From an uncultured Bacilli bacterium (GTDB lineage Bacteria > Bacillota_I > Bacilli_A > RF39 > UBA660): a DNA stretch of 36,897 nucleotides. Under the pieces are notes generated by a model. It was given only the letters and a program-made list of their open reading frames with translations, was not told the origin of the DNA and made no database searches. The stretch covers positions 1-36,897 of the forward strand of contig CANRDV010000008.1 of NCBI GenBank assembly GCA_947629475.1. Direction: 5' to 3'. Positions 15,581-24,805 of the stretch are shown in pieces. How positions within the stretch are numbered: the stretch's first letter is position 1; every line of letters begins with the position of its first letter. Made by a program: the position numbers and the translations under genes.

Positions 15581-16734
15581 TTATTAGTATTCATTAATTC
15601 CTTCTTAAAATTCATTAAAGATTCATAATTAACATCAGTATCAAATGCATTACTATAAAACTTTTTACTTTTAGATAATTCAGGTCTAAATTTATAATTT
15701 AAATAGAGATTTAAAGCTACTATTTTTTTATTATATTTAGTTATATAGATATTATCACTTCTATTAAATAAATCTAATATTTCACAATAATGAGTAGCAA
15801 ATATTAAAGTAGCATTCTTTTTATTAACAGATTTATCTTTATATAAATTAATAATATTTTCTACTAATGATTTATGAAAATGATTTTCTATTTCATCTAT
15901 AATTAAATCTGTACCACTTATTAAACTATAAACAACAAAGGTAAATAAACTAAAACCTTTAATTGTTCCACTAGAAAGAATCTTTATAAGTTCTAAATCT
16001 GTTATTTCTTTATAGGTTTTATTACTATAATATAATTTAAATTTATTATCTTCTAACATTTCTAATTTATCTAAATGTTCATCAAATATTTTTAAAATAG
16101 ATGTTATTATATGATTATCATTATCTAGTAATTTATAAATATTAAAAGAATTAGCTATATTATAATAACCTAAGTCATTACTTGGTAAATATATTCCTCG
16201 ATAAGTTATATTCTTTAGTAAAAAATAAATAATCGAAGTATCTGAGGGAAGTTCAAAGTCATAATTAATAACTTCATATTTTTCAAAATCAAATAAATTT
16301 TTAGAATAAGTTTTCTTATATAATCTTTTAGATAATTTTTGATTTTTAAATATTGCTATATTATCAAAAGCAGAATTATCATCTTTAATTAAATCTGTTT
16401 GATAACGATATAAACTACCATCATGATAAAAAGTAATATCTAAATTAATTGTATTATCAAAATATTGAAATACACTAGCTGAATTTTTTATCCTAAAGTT
16501 GGAAAATATATCATAGACAAGTGCAAGTAATTCAAGAGCCGTTGTTTTTCCTGATGCGTTTTTACCAATAAAACCTAAAGTTTTAAATACAAATAAAGAA
16601 GGAGCAATTTCGTGTAATTCAAATTCTTTATCTTCTTCATTTTTATTTGCAGATGGAACAAAAGAAATCGTGAAATCACTATCACATAATTTAAAGTTGT
16701 TAGCAACAATTTTTAATAATTTCATATATATCAT
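15568..16734 (-). CDS. AAA ATPase of the AAA_15/AAA_21 (SMC/OLD-like) type
   Basis: This 388-residue soluble ATPase has Walker A GKNASGKTTALELL (residues 57-70), a long insertion without coiled-coil repeats, an ABC-like SSGTIKGFS segment, Walker B LIIDEIENHFH and a switch histidine in LIFATHYCEIL. This arrangement is typical of the ATPases found in anti-phage systems (Abi, OLD, AriA-like) and of housekeeping recF-like proteins. No nuclease or effector gene is next to it, so a defence role is only a possibility. The first ATG (16734) is very close to the SD AAGGA; the ATG at 16725 (MKLLKIV) is the alternative. Confidence 0.75.
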   Translation of the reverse strand: MIYMKLLKIVANNFKLCDSDFTISFVPSANKNEEDKEFELHEIAPSLFVFKTLGFIGKNASGKTTALELLALVYDIFSNFRIKNSASVFQYFDNTINLDITFYHDGSLYRYQTDLIKDDNSAFDNIAIFKNQKLSKRLYKKTYSKNLFDFEKYEVINYDFELPSDTSIIYFLLKNITYRGIYLPSNDLGYYNIANSFNIYKLLDNDNHIITSILKIFDEHLDKLEMLEDNKFKLYYSNKTYKEITDLELIKILSSGTIKGFSLFTFVVYSLISGTDLIIDEIENHFHKSLVENIINLYKDKSVNKKNATLIFATHYCEILDLFNRSDNIYITKYNKKIVALNLYLNYKFRPELSKSKKFYSNAFDTDVNYESLMNFKKELMNTNKEKA

Positions 16735-16855
16735 CTATCCTTTCTAATTATATTATAACACATAAAATTCAAAAATTACATTTTTTTTGGTTTTTTTGAT
16801 TTATTTTTAGTATTATATACTTATTTTAGATAAATTTCAAGTAGTTTTTAAAAAA

Positions 16856-16877
16856 AAGAAGTATATTTCAACTTCTT
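16856..16877 (-). terminator. Terminator of the lemA-DUF2207 operon
   Basis: AAGAAGT (16856-16862) pairs with ACTTCTT (16871-16877). On the minus strand the hairpin is followed by a long T-run. Confidence 0.85.
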
Positions 16878-18754
16878 TACCAAGAGCCTCCGCCTCCACC
16901 ACCGGAGCCGCCTCCTGAAAATCCTCCTCCAGAGAATCCTCCTCCGCTAGCACTATCAGAAGAATCAATAGTTCTAGATGTCATACTACTTGTCACAGTT
17001 CTATCTATAAATCTATTAAACGTAATTATATCAAAAGCATCAACTCCGTAATACCAATCAGGTGCTTCCATATTAATTACTTCAAACTTCTTAATCCAAG
17101 TAGATGATACTCCAAGAACATAAGTAAATGGTAATATATCATAAAAATAAGTTGGATTATCTTTAACCATCGCTTCTAACTTCTCTTTTTCGGCTGTTTC
17201 TAAGAAAGTTTTAAATCCTTTAAGTTTTCCTAACATTTCCGTTCCATATTTATTTCTTTTAGATAATAACCTATAAAATATTAATATCCCTACTGCACAT
17301 AGAAAATCAAGGAAAGTTAAAATAGGATATTCAAAAAGAGATGCTACATCAGATGTAATCATTGGCAACATTTTCAATATATATAGTATTTCAGGCAAAG
17401 CAATCACCAACGCTATCAATGTTATCAAAGCATTTTTAAGCTTTTTCTTTAAAGTTATGCTAGAATCACTTATTGATAATACCATATTAAATAAGCCAAA
17501 TCCAATACAAGTTACTATAAACATAATCATAGTAACTAAATCATAATTTTTAAATGGTAAAAATAAAGTAATTATTATGGTTAATATATACATTATAATA
17601 TAAATTGCTTTTAAAATATACATTTTTTCAAATATAAGATTTTTATTTTCCATTGAATTAGTACTTCTTAAAATACGCTTCACAGTTAAATAAAAACTAT
17701 CATATAAATCGCTTCTGGTTACAAATTCTCTTCCTTCACTATCTTTACTTGATTTTTTAAATAAACCTTCTAAAAACTTTTTTTCTTCTTCATTATTTCC
17801 ATCATACTCACGAACTTTAATTATCTTAAAACTATATTCATCATCTTCCGATATTTTTAGATATCCTTTATTAGCAAGATAAACTAATAAAGATGTAACA
17901 TCTTCCGGACTAGCTTTTCCTTTATAAAGAAAACCTACTTCTAAACTATTCTTGTCTTTAGGTGGATAAAATTCAATTGTTTCAATAGGTTTTTCATCTC
18001 TTCCATATAAATACCATAGAAGAATTGATATTCCAAGAAAGATAAAAGGAAGTATATAGTTCATATATTCCATGATATTAAACATTTGTTTTGCAAAATA
18101 TCCATCAGGTAATTCTAATCTTACTGTTAAAGCTTCACTCGGATTTAAAAAGTGATTAAATGTTCCTGTTATAACATTACTATTTACTTCATAACTAACA
18201 TAAGAGGTTCCACTTGAGCCATAGCTTCCTGCTGAAAAACCTAATTTAGATTCATCAAAATCTTTAGGCATCGTTATTTTAAATGATATATCAGAAATTG
18301 TTGTATCCCAATTAGTTCCTATCAAATTATAATAAAGTTCATCAAAATTTTTATTTTTATCATTACCTATATTATAATGATAACTAATTTCATATTCCTT
18401 TAAACCTGTTAAAGTTCTATCAAAGGAACCTATTCTAATTATATAGTTACCATTTTCTCTACTTGTAGTAAATTCTTCATTTACCTTTACATTAGAAATT
18501 TTAACTTTATTTATATAACTACTTCCATCTTCCCTTGTAACTTGATTTTCTAAAGGAATTGTTCGATATATTCCATGTTTAGAAGTATTAAAATTAGCTA
18601 ATATAGTTTCTTTAATATCAAAAGTATTATCATTATTTACTTTAACATCTATATCAAATTTATCAATTGTATAACCTGCAGATGCTTTAACATTTAAAAT
18701 AGATATACTAAATACTAAAACAAATATATAAATTATTTTTTTTAGTGTTTGCAT
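16877..18754 (-). CDS. DUF2207 family membrane protein, paralogue B
   Basis: This 625-residue protein has a signal peptide (residues 1-24), an extracellular beta-rich DUF2207 domain (YTIDKFDIDVKVNNDNTFDI ... GIYRTIPL ... YNLIGTNWDTTISDISF), a membrane helix near residue 235, a cytoplasmic part (IEFYPPKDKNSLEVGFLYKG) and two to four further helices. A glycine-rich tail ending GGGGGSW closes it. DUF2207 proteins are consistently linked with LemA and are thought to form an envelope complex of unknown function. It is a close tandem paralogue of the gene at 18772-20670, 17 bases downstream of that gene, with SD AGGAGG. Confidence 0.9.
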   Translation of the reverse strand: MQTLKKIIYIFVLVFSISILNVKASAGYTIDKFDIDVKVNNDNTFDIKETILANFNTSKHGIYRTIPLENQVTREDGSSYINKVKISNVKVNEEFTTSRENGNYIIRIGSFDRTLTGLKEYEISYHYNIGNDKNKNFDELYYNLIGTNWDTTISDISFKITMPKDFDESKLGFSAGSYGSSGTSYVSYEVNSNVITGTFNHFLNPSEALTVRLELPDGYFAKQMFNIMEYMNYILPFIFLGISILLWYLYGRDEKPIETIEFYPPKDKNSLEVGFLYKGKASPEDVTSLLVYLANKGYLKISEDDEYSFKIIKVREYDGNNEEEKKFLEGLFKKSSKDSEGREFVTRSDLYDSFYLTVKRILRSTNSMENKNLIFEKMYILKAIYIIMYILTIIITLFLPFKNYDLVTMIMFIVTCIGFGLFNMVLSISDSSITLKKKLKNALITLIALVIALPEILYILKMLPMITSDVASLFEYPILTFLDFLCAVGILIFYRLLSKRNKYGTEMLGKLKGFKTFLETAEKEKLEAMVKDNPTYFYDILPFTYVLGVSSTWIKKFEVINMEAPDWYYGVDAFDIITFNRFIDRTVTSSMTSRTIDSSDSASGGGFSGGGFSGGGSGGGGGGSW

Positions 18755-18771
18755 TCATACCTCCTACTATT

Positions 18772-20670
18772 TTACCAAGAGCCTCCGCCTCCACCACCGG
18801 AGCCACCTCCTGAAAATCCTCCTCCAGAGAATCCACCACCTGAAAATCCTCCATCAGAAGAACTACTAGGAGCAGAGGTCATACTTTTTGCTGCCACATT
18901 CATAGTATTATCAATAAATCTATTAAACCTAATTACATCAAAAGCATCATATCCATAATACCAAGTAGGTGCTTCCATATTAATGGCTTCAAATTTCTTA
19001 ATCCAAGTTGATGATACTCCAAGAACATAAGTAAATGGCAATATATCATAGAAATAAGTTGGATTATCTTTAACCATAGCTTCTAATTTTTCTTTTTCTG
19101 CTGTTTCTAAGAAAGTTTTAAATCCTTTAAGTTTTCCTAATATCTCATTTCCATAAGGAGTTCTTTTAGGTAAATATTTTAAACTAATCAGCATTCCAAA
19201 TACACAGATAACTCCAATTATATACATAACTAAATATATTATATCTTGAGATAATACAGGAAAAACTAAGAATAACCAAGGAAAACCTCCGAATAATAAT
19301 CCAAATAAAACTCCAAATATTTTAATTACAATTTTAGAATTCGTTGCTTGACCATTTATATAAACAGATTGATTACTAATCAAAAATTGAAACATTAAAG
19401 TAAAACCTATTCCTGGAAATAAAAGGGCAAACATTATTAATTCCATTTCTTCATACTCTATAAAAGGAGGAATTGTAATTATACAAAAAGTTGCTATTAT
19501 CATTAAAATAATTATAAAAGTTTTATTCGAAGCACTTTTTTCAAAGATAGCATTTTTATTTTCACTAGAATTAGTACTTCTTAAAATACTATTCATAGTT
19601 ATATAAAAACTATCATATAAATCATCATCTGTTACAAACTCTATTCCATCTTTAGTTTTACTAGAATTTTTAAATAAACCATTTAAAAATTCTTTTTCTT
19701 CAGAATTATTTCCATCATAATCTTTAACTTTAGTTATTTTAAAACCTTTTTTACCTTCTTCTTGAATCTTAATATAACCTTTATTAGCAAGATAGATTAG
19801 TAAAGATGTAACATCTTCCTGTTCGGCTTTTCCTTTATAAAGAAAACCTACTTCTAAACTATTCTTACCTTTAGGTGGATAAAATTCAATTGTTTCTACA
19901 ACTTGGTCATCTCTTCCATATAAATACCAAAGAAGAATAGATACTCCAAGGAAAATAATTGGAAGTATATAAATTAAGTAATTCATAATATTAACTTTTT
20001 GTTTTACAAAGTATCCATCAGGTAACTCTAATCTTACTGTTAAAGCTTCACCTGGAACTATTTCAGCATTATAAGTTCCTGTTATAACATTTCCATCTAC
20101 TTGATACTCAATATCAGATGTTCCGCTTGTACCAACCTCTCCTGCTGAAAATCCTAATTTAGTCTCGTCAAATTCTTTAGGCATTGTTATTCTAAAAGAT
20201 ATATTAGATATAGTTGTATCCCAATTTGTTCCAATTAAATTATAATAAAGTTCATCATAATTCTTTGTTTTATCATTACCTATATTATAATGATAATTAA
20301 TTTCATATTCTTTTAAACCAGTTAAAGTTCTATCAGCAGAACCTATTTTAATTACATAATTTCCATTTTCTCTACTAGTACTAAATTCATCATTTACTTT
20401 TACTTTAGAAATTCTTGCTTTATTTTTATAACTAGTTCCATCTGCTCTCATTCCTTCATTTTTTAAAGGAATTGTTCTAAATATTCCATGTTTAGGAATA
20501 TTAAAATTTGCTTGTATAGTCTCTTTAATATCAAAAGTATTATCTTCATTTACTTTAATATCTATATCATACTTATCAATTGTATAGTCTTCTATAGCTT
20601 TAACATTTAATATTGATAAACAAAATAATAAAGAAAAGAAAACAAGAGACTTTTTAAATATATTTCTCAT
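18772..20670 (-). CDS. DUF2207 family membrane protein, paralogue A
   Basis: This 632-residue protein has the same architecture as its downstream neighbour: signal peptide, DUF2207 ectodomain (YTIDKYDIDIKVNEDNTFDI), membrane helix about residue 235, cytoplasmic domain (KLKGFKTFLETAEKEKLEAM), membrane pairs and a tail of repeated GGFSGG units ending GGGGGGSW. The two ectodomains are highly similar, while the multi-spanning segment (about 395-490) differs most. The last ~60 bases of the two genes are almost identical, suggesting recent duplication or gene conversion. It follows lemA by 14 bases. Confidence 0.9.
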   Translation of the reverse strand: MRNIFKKSLVFFSLLFCLSILNVKAIEDYTIDKYDIDIKVNEDNTFDIKETIQANFNIPKHGIFRTIPLKNEGMRADGTSYKNKARISKVKVNDEFSTSRENGNYVIKIGSADRTLTGLKEYEINYHYNIGNDKTKNYDELYYNLIGTNWDTTISNISFRITMPKEFDETKLGFSAGEVGTSGTSDIEYQVDGNVITGTYNAEIVPGEALTVRLELPDGYFVKQKVNIMNYLIYILPIIFLGVSILLWYLYGRDDQVVETIEFYPPKGKNSLEVGFLYKGKAEQEDVTSLLIYLANKGYIKIQEEGKKGFKITKVKDYDGNNSEEKEFLNGLFKNSSKTKDGIEFVTDDDLYDSFYITMNSILRSTNSSENKNAIFEKSASNKTFIIILMIIATFCIITIPPFIEYEEMELIMFALLFPGIGFTLMFQFLISNQSVYINGQATNSKIVIKIFGVLFGLLFGGFPWLFLVFPVLSQDIIYLVMYIIGVICVFGMLISLKYLPKRTPYGNEILGKLKGFKTFLETAEKEKLEAMVKDNPTYFYDILPFTYVLGVSSTWIKKFEAINMEAPTWYYGYDAFDVIRFNRFIDNTMNVAAKSMTSAPSSSSDGGFSGGGFSGGGFSGGGSGGGGGGSW

Positions 20671-20684
20671 AGTCCCTCCTTTTC

Positions 20685-21236
20685 TTAAAATTTAACTTTT
20701 ACATTTTCTCTTTCAGCTTCATTTGCTTCAAACATTGGTTGTTTTTTAAATCCTAACATAGAAGCTATTAAATTACTTGGAAACATTTGTACTTTATCAT
20801 TCATGATTCTTGCAGCTCCATTATAGTATTTTCTAGCATTTGCAATATCTTCTTCAACTCTTGATAATTGATTACTTAAATCTTTAAAGTTTTCATTAGC
20901 TTTTAAATCAGGATACGCTTCTGCTAAAGCCATTAACTTTGTAATACTTTGAGATAATTTGTTATTTACTTCAACTTTATCACTGGTGTTCATCTTTTCA
21001 TAAGCACCATTTCTTAGTTCTACTATCTCATTTAAAGTATCCTTTTCATGTTTAGCATAACCTTTTACAGTTTCAACGATATTAGGAATTAAATCCCATC
21101 TTTTCTTTAAATAAACATCCATTGTTGAAAAAGCTTCTTCAACCCTATTTCTTAACTTAATTAAACTATTATAAGTTACAAATACATAAATTAATATTAA
21201 TACAACTATTCCTAAAACAATATATAACCAATTCAT
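20685..21236 (-). CDS. lemA: LemA family protein
   Basis: This 183-residue protein has an N-terminal membrane helix (WLYIVLGIVVLILIYVFVTY) and a helical-bundle domain containing the family blocks LRNRVEEAFSTMDVYLKKRWDLIPN, here in part, then ANENFKDLSNQLSRVEEDIA and RKYYNGAARIMND. It is full length. It is the first gene of an operon with two DUF2207 genes, the most common context for lemA. A promoter is at 21310-21338 and an AAAGGAG SD precedes the ATG. Confidence 0.95.
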   Translation of the reverse strand: MNWLYIVLGIVVLILIYVFVTYNSLIKLRNRVEEAFSTMDVYLKKRWDLIPNIVETVKGYAKHEKDTLNEIVELRNGAYEKMNTSDKVEVNNKLSQSITKLMALAEAYPDLKANENFKDLSNQLSRVEEDIANARKYYNGAARIMNDKVQMFPSNLIASMLGFKKQPMFEANEAERENVKVKF

Positions 21237-21309
21237 TTTTTCTCTCCTTTCTATTGTTTTTTAGTTTAAACACATTAATCATCTATCACACCCTTTTAAT
21301 TACATTTTT

Positions 21310-21338
21310 ATTATACCTTAGTTTATATTTATATTCAA
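21310..21338 (-). promoter_or_regulatory. Promoter of the lemA operon
   Basis: TTGAAT (21333-21338) and TATAAT (21310-21315) are separated by 17 bp on the minus strand. The -35 overlaps the whiA stop codon. Confidence 0.7.
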
Positions 21339-22273
21339 GACTTATTTTCATTTTCTCTGATTCTCGTTGCTATTTCTTTTATCTTTCTTAATCTATGATT
21401 AAGTCCTGACTTAGTAATACTTTTATTAGTTTCAAGTGACATTATTTCACTTAACTCTTCTAAAGATGATTCGGGATATTTAAGTCTATAATCTATAACC
21501 ATTTTTAATTTATCATCAAGTGTATCAAATCCTAACTTCTCTTTAATTAAACTTATGTCTTCAATTTGTTTATTAGAAGTTAAGATACTTTTTTCAAGAT
21601 TGGCTTGTTCACAGTTATTAAGTCGATTAGTCATATTCTTATGGTCGCGATAAATTCTAATATCTTCATAATACATAACGGCTAAACTTGCACCAATTAT
21701 TCTTAAGAAATCTCCTATCTTTTCAGCTTCTTTAATATAAACCATATAACCTTTATCTCTTGTTATTACTTTGCTATTTAAATAAAATTCATTTAATAAA
21801 TTAGATAAAAACTTAGCTTCTTTTAAATAATCAACTTTAAACTCTAAATGATACATAGAAGTTTTAGGGTCATTTATACTTCCACCTACTATGAAACTAC
21901 CTTTTAAATAGGCTCTTTTCTCATCTTCTGATGCTATTAAATAAGAACTAGGTACATCTTTATAATTATTATCTTCATCTAAGACATTTAAATCTTTTAA
22001 AATAATATCTAATTTATCATTTATGGTTATTATGTAAATTCTATTTTTATTAGTTTTAGTTTTTCTAATTTCTGTTTTAACATTTATATTATAAATACTT
22101 TTGAATAAGTTATAAATATGCTTACAAACAGTTGAATTTTCGGTTACTAACTCTAGAATTTTATTTTCTTTCTGATAAGAGTTTCTAAGAATTGCTGAAA
22201 GTTCTGCTAGATTAGCATTTTTATTACTATAATCATTGCTGATTTCATTTTTTACTCTAGTTGTAAAAGACAT
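21335..22273 (-). CDS. whiA: WhiA-type DNA-binding regulator
   Basis: This 312-residue protein is of normal length. The N-terminal half carries a LAGLIDADG-endonuclease-like fold without catalytic function (YLKGSFIVGGSINDPKTSMYHLEF). The C-terminus has the helix-turn-helix that defines WhiA (YPESSLEELSEIMSLETNKSI then SGLNHRLRKIKEIA). It is required for sporulation control in actinomycetes, and in Firmicutes it influences cell division and chromosome segregation. It is the third gene of lgt-trxB-whiA, starting 2 bases after trxB, with SD AGGAG. Confidence 0.95.
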   Translation of the reverse strand: MSFTTRVKNEISNDYSNKNANLAELSAILRNSYQKENKILELVTENSTVCKHIYNLFKSIYNINVKTEIRKTKTNKNRIYIITINDKLDIILKDLNVLDEDNNYKDVPSSYLIASEDEKRAYLKGSFIVGGSINDPKTSMYHLEFKVDYLKEAKFLSNLLNEFYLNSKVITRDKGYMVYIKEAEKIGDFLRIIGASLAVMYYEDIRIYRDHKNMTNRLNNCEQANLEKSILTSNKQIEDISLIKEKLGFDTLDDKLKMVIDYRLKYPESSLEELSEIMSLETNKSITKSGLNHRLRKIKEIATRIRENENKS

Positions 22274-22275
22274 AT

Positions 22276-23172
22276 TTACTCCTGATTTAATTTTTTAATA
22301 ATCGAAGTTGCTGCAATCATTCCATCATTGGCTGCTCCAATTAATTGGTATAAGTCTTTACTGATAATATCTCCAATGGCATAGACGTTATCTAAATTTG
22401 TTTGCATATTAGAGTCAACCTTTAAGTATTTACCATCTAACTCTAAATCAAGTCCACTTAAAATATTAGGTGTACTTCCAATATAAACGAAGGCTCCACT
22501 TGTTTTAATAGTTTTCTCTTCTCCATCTTGAGTATAGGTAATAGAATCTAGTTTACCGTTCTTTTCATTTAAACTTGAAGTTAAACTATTATAAAGAATT
22601 GTTACATTATCTTTTTTAAGTAAATCTTTTAACATCTTAGCTTGTCCTTTAAATTTAGGATATTTATTTAAAATTGTAACATGACTACAGATATTAGTTA
22701 GATATAAAGACTCAAGAATTGCTGAATCTCCAGCTCCTATTACACATACGTCTTTTCCTTTAAAGAAGTTAGAGTCACACAAAGCACAGTAACTAACACC
22801 TTTACCAAGTAATTCATCTTCATTGGGAAGTCCTAGTTTTCGAGCTTCTTTACCAGTTGCTAAAATTAAGTATTTGCATTCTAACTCTTTATCTTTTAGT
22901 TTTACTTTATTAGTTTTACCATGGTCTATATCAATTACCGTATCTAAAATATATTCTATTTCATTATCTTTAACTTGAGAATATAAGTTAGATGCTAAAT
23001 CAGGACCCATTATCTCTGTAAAACCAGGATAGTTTTTAATCCGGCTAATCTTATTTAAAATACCACCCATTGTTCCTTTCTCAATTAATAATACTTTCTT
23101 ATTCGCATTTTTTAAGTAAATTGCTGCGGTTATTCCCGCAATTCCTCCACCTACTATTATACAATCATACAT
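22276..23172 (-). CDS. trxB: Thioredoxin-disulfide reductase
   Basis: This FAD- and NADPH-dependent reductase has the FAD motif IVGGGIAGITAAIYL, the redox pair Cys129-Ala-Leu-Cys132, the NADPH-binding VIGAGDSAILESLYL and the C-terminal FAD contact YAIGDI. The usual middle residue of CATC is Leu here (CALC). I place the start at ATG 23172, because AAGGAG is about 10 bases upstream; a GTG three codons earlier sits too close to that SD. The lgt stop is one base upstream, so translation is coupled. Confidence 0.93.
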   Translation of the reverse strand: MYDCIIVGGGIAGITAAIYLKNANKKVLLIEKGTMGGILNKISRIKNYPGFTEIMGPDLASNLYSQVKDNEIEYILDTVIDIDHGKTNKVKLKDKELECKYLILATGKEARKLGLPNEDELLGKGVSYCALCDSNFFKGKDVCVIGAGDSAILESLYLTNICSHVTILNKYPKFKGQAKMLKDLLKKDNVTILYNSLTSSLNEKNGKLDSITYTQDGEEKTIKTSGAFVYIGSTPNILSGLDLELDGKYLKVDSNMQTNLDNVYAIGDIISKDLYQLIGAANDGMIAATSIIKKLNQE

Positions 23173-23173
23173 C

Positions 23174-23971
23174 TTAATCACTCTCCTTATTATAATTTGT
23201 ACTTTTGAATAAACTTATTATAAACATAACTAAACCAACGATAAAGAACACAATTGATATTACCTGAGCCATCTTTAAGGGTCCAAGCATTAAACTATCT
23301 GTTCGCATACTTTCGATAAAGAATCGGACAAGCGCGTACCACATCAAGTAAATAGCAACAAGCATTCCAACTTTAAGTTTCTTAAACTTTCTTATAAATA
23401 GTAAAATAATTAAACCAATTAAATTAAGTGAAGATTCATATAGAAATGTTGGTTGATAAACTATTCCATCAATTGTCATTCCTTTTATAATAAACTCTGG
23501 AATATGAATACTTTCTAAGAAAGCTCTGGTTGTCGCTCCTCCATGGGCTTCCGCGTTAAAGAAGTTTCCCCATCTTCCAATTATCTGACCTAAGATAAGT
23601 CCTAAGGTTGATGCATCTAAATAACTAATTACATCAAGCATTTTCTTTTTATGAATCCTACTATAAATTATAATTGTTAAAACTCCAAAAATAATACCTC
23701 CATGAATAGCTAATCCACCATTCCAAATAGCAAGAATTTCAGTTGGATTTGCTAAATAATAATCAAGATTAAATAACACATAATAAAGTCTTGCTCCAAC
23801 AAAGCCAAAGATAATAACATAAAATATCATATCAAGAAAATACTTTGTATCTTTCTTTAATCTTTTAAGTTCTAAATAAGCGAGACTTCCACCTAAGATA
23901 ACTCCAAGTAACATGGTAATGGAATACCAATATATTTCAATAAAACCTAAATCAATTGCTACTCTATTCAT
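23174..23971 (-). CDS. lgt: Prolipoprotein diacylglyceryl transferase
   Basis: This integral membrane enzyme transfers diacylglycerol from phosphatidylglycerol to the lipobox cysteine of prolipoproteins. The 265-residue product has about seven membrane segments, the HGGIIFG motif (His in the essential region) and the Lgt signature GRWGNFFNAEAHGG. I place the start at ATG 23971, with a GGGGAG SD about 8 bases upstream. An in-frame TTG at 23974 precedes it. It heads the lgt-trxB-whiA operon. Confidence 0.95.
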   Translation of the reverse strand: MNRVAIDLGFIEIYWYSITMLLGVILGGSLAYLELKRLKKDTKYFLDMIFYVIIFGFVGARLYYVLFNLDYYLANPTEILAIWNGGLAIHGGIIFGVLTIIIYSRIHKKKMLDVISYLDASTLGLILGQIIGRWGNFFNAEAHGGATTRAFLESIHIPEFIIKGMTIDGIVYQPTFLYESSLNLIGLIILLFIRKFKKLKVGMLVAIYLMWYALVRFFIESMRTDSLMLGPLKMAQVISIVFFIVGLVMFIISLFKSTNYNKESD

Positions 23972-23991
23972 CAAAACATCTCCCCATATCC

Positions 23992-24020
23992 ATTATATAT
24001 CAATTAACTATATTTTACAA
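23992..24020 (-). promoter_or_regulatory. Promoter of lgt-trxB-whiA
   Basis: TTGTAA (24015-24020) and TATAAT (23992-23997) are separated by 17 bp on the minus strand, right after the class C sortase stop. Confidence 0.65.
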
Positions 24021-24023
24021 ACA

Positions 24024-24746
24024 TTAATTTTCAATTACTCTTTCACAGAAAACTACATACCTATGTGAATTTTGTCCTAAAGGATGACAAGTAACAAGTG
24101 TAACTAAGTCTCTATCTTTTTGAATTAATAATTCATACATATCAACTGGTAAAATTACTTTTGTAGAAACAACTTGATAGACTAGTTCTTCTCGAAAATT
24201 CTTAATATAAATTTTATCTCCTATTTCTAATTCTTCAATATTTAAAAACATATCCGCATTTCTCCCACCCCTATGGGCTGCAATAACAGCATTCGTATTA
24301 ATTCCTCCAATTGGGTAAGATGTTTCAGTTAAATGCGCTGCTCCTTTATCAAGATTAGCAGTATTTGCACCTAAATAAATAGGAAGTTCGATATTTATCT
24401 TAGGTATTCTTAAAAAACCTATTATATTATTTTCAATTCCAAAGTAACTTAAATCAATATTTGGTTGTTGATAAGAAAAAGGGTCTACTAAATTTTCTTG
24501 CTTATATGTATATAAGTTTTCATTCCTTCTTTTTAATTCTTCATATAAAGCATCCCCAGGATTATTTTCTTCATCATTATTATTAGTATTAACTTCAAAT
24601 GTATTTTTTAATTTATCTTTTTCTCCTTTATATATATTATTAGCAATTCTAGGAAATAAAAGTAATATTATTCCAATTATAACTATAATAACAGATAATA
24701 TTTGAACTATAATTGTTTTTTTATCATTCCTTCTAATTGTTTTAAT
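24024..24746 (-). CDS. Class C sortase, apparently started by an ATT codon
   Basis: This membrane-bound transpeptidase links surface proteins or pilins. Only the last 75 codons follow an ATG (24251), but the frame stays open upstream to a TAA and encodes the whole enzyme. It has an N-terminal membrane helix (IIVQILSVIIVIIGIILLLF), the class C landmarks IPKINIELPIYLG and LTETSYPIGGINTNAVIAAH with the catalytic His, and TLVTC (Cys) plus SHRYVVF (Arg). No ATG, GTG or TTG occurs in frame before 24251. A perfect SD, AAGGAGG, lies 7 bases before the third of three ATT codons (24746), giving 240 residues. Either ATT initiates, as in infC, or the start codon was recently lost. The consensus promoter suggests an active gene. 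Confidence 0.75.
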   Translation of the reverse strand: MKTIRRNDKKTIIVQILSVIIVIIGIILLLFPRIANNIYKGEKDKLKNTFEVNTNNNDEENNPGDALYEELKRRNENLYTYKQENLVDPFSYQQPNIDLSYFGIENNIIGFLRIPKINIELPIYLGANTANLDKGAAHLTETSYPIGGINTNAVIAAHRGGRNADMFLNIEELEIGDKIYIKNFREELVYQVVSTKVILPVDMYELLIQKDRDLVTLVTCHPLGQNSHRYVVFCERVIEN

Positions 24747-24772
24747 AATAATCCCTCCTTATCTTTAATTTA

Positions 24773-24801
24773 ATTATAACACTTTCTTATTTTGATGTAA
24801 A
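24773..24801 (-). promoter_or_regulatory. Promoter of the class C sortase gene
   Basis: TTTACA (24796-24801) and TATAAT (24773-24778) with 17 bp spacing and a TGT extended -10, minus strand. Confidence 0.7.
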
Positions 24802-24805
24802 TAAA

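Noticed and set aside
18749-18958. Plus-strand open frame encoding a proline-rich peptide
   Set aside because: It is the exact antisense of the glycine-rich GGFSGG tail of a DUF2207 protein; Pro-rich antisense of Gly codons is expected.
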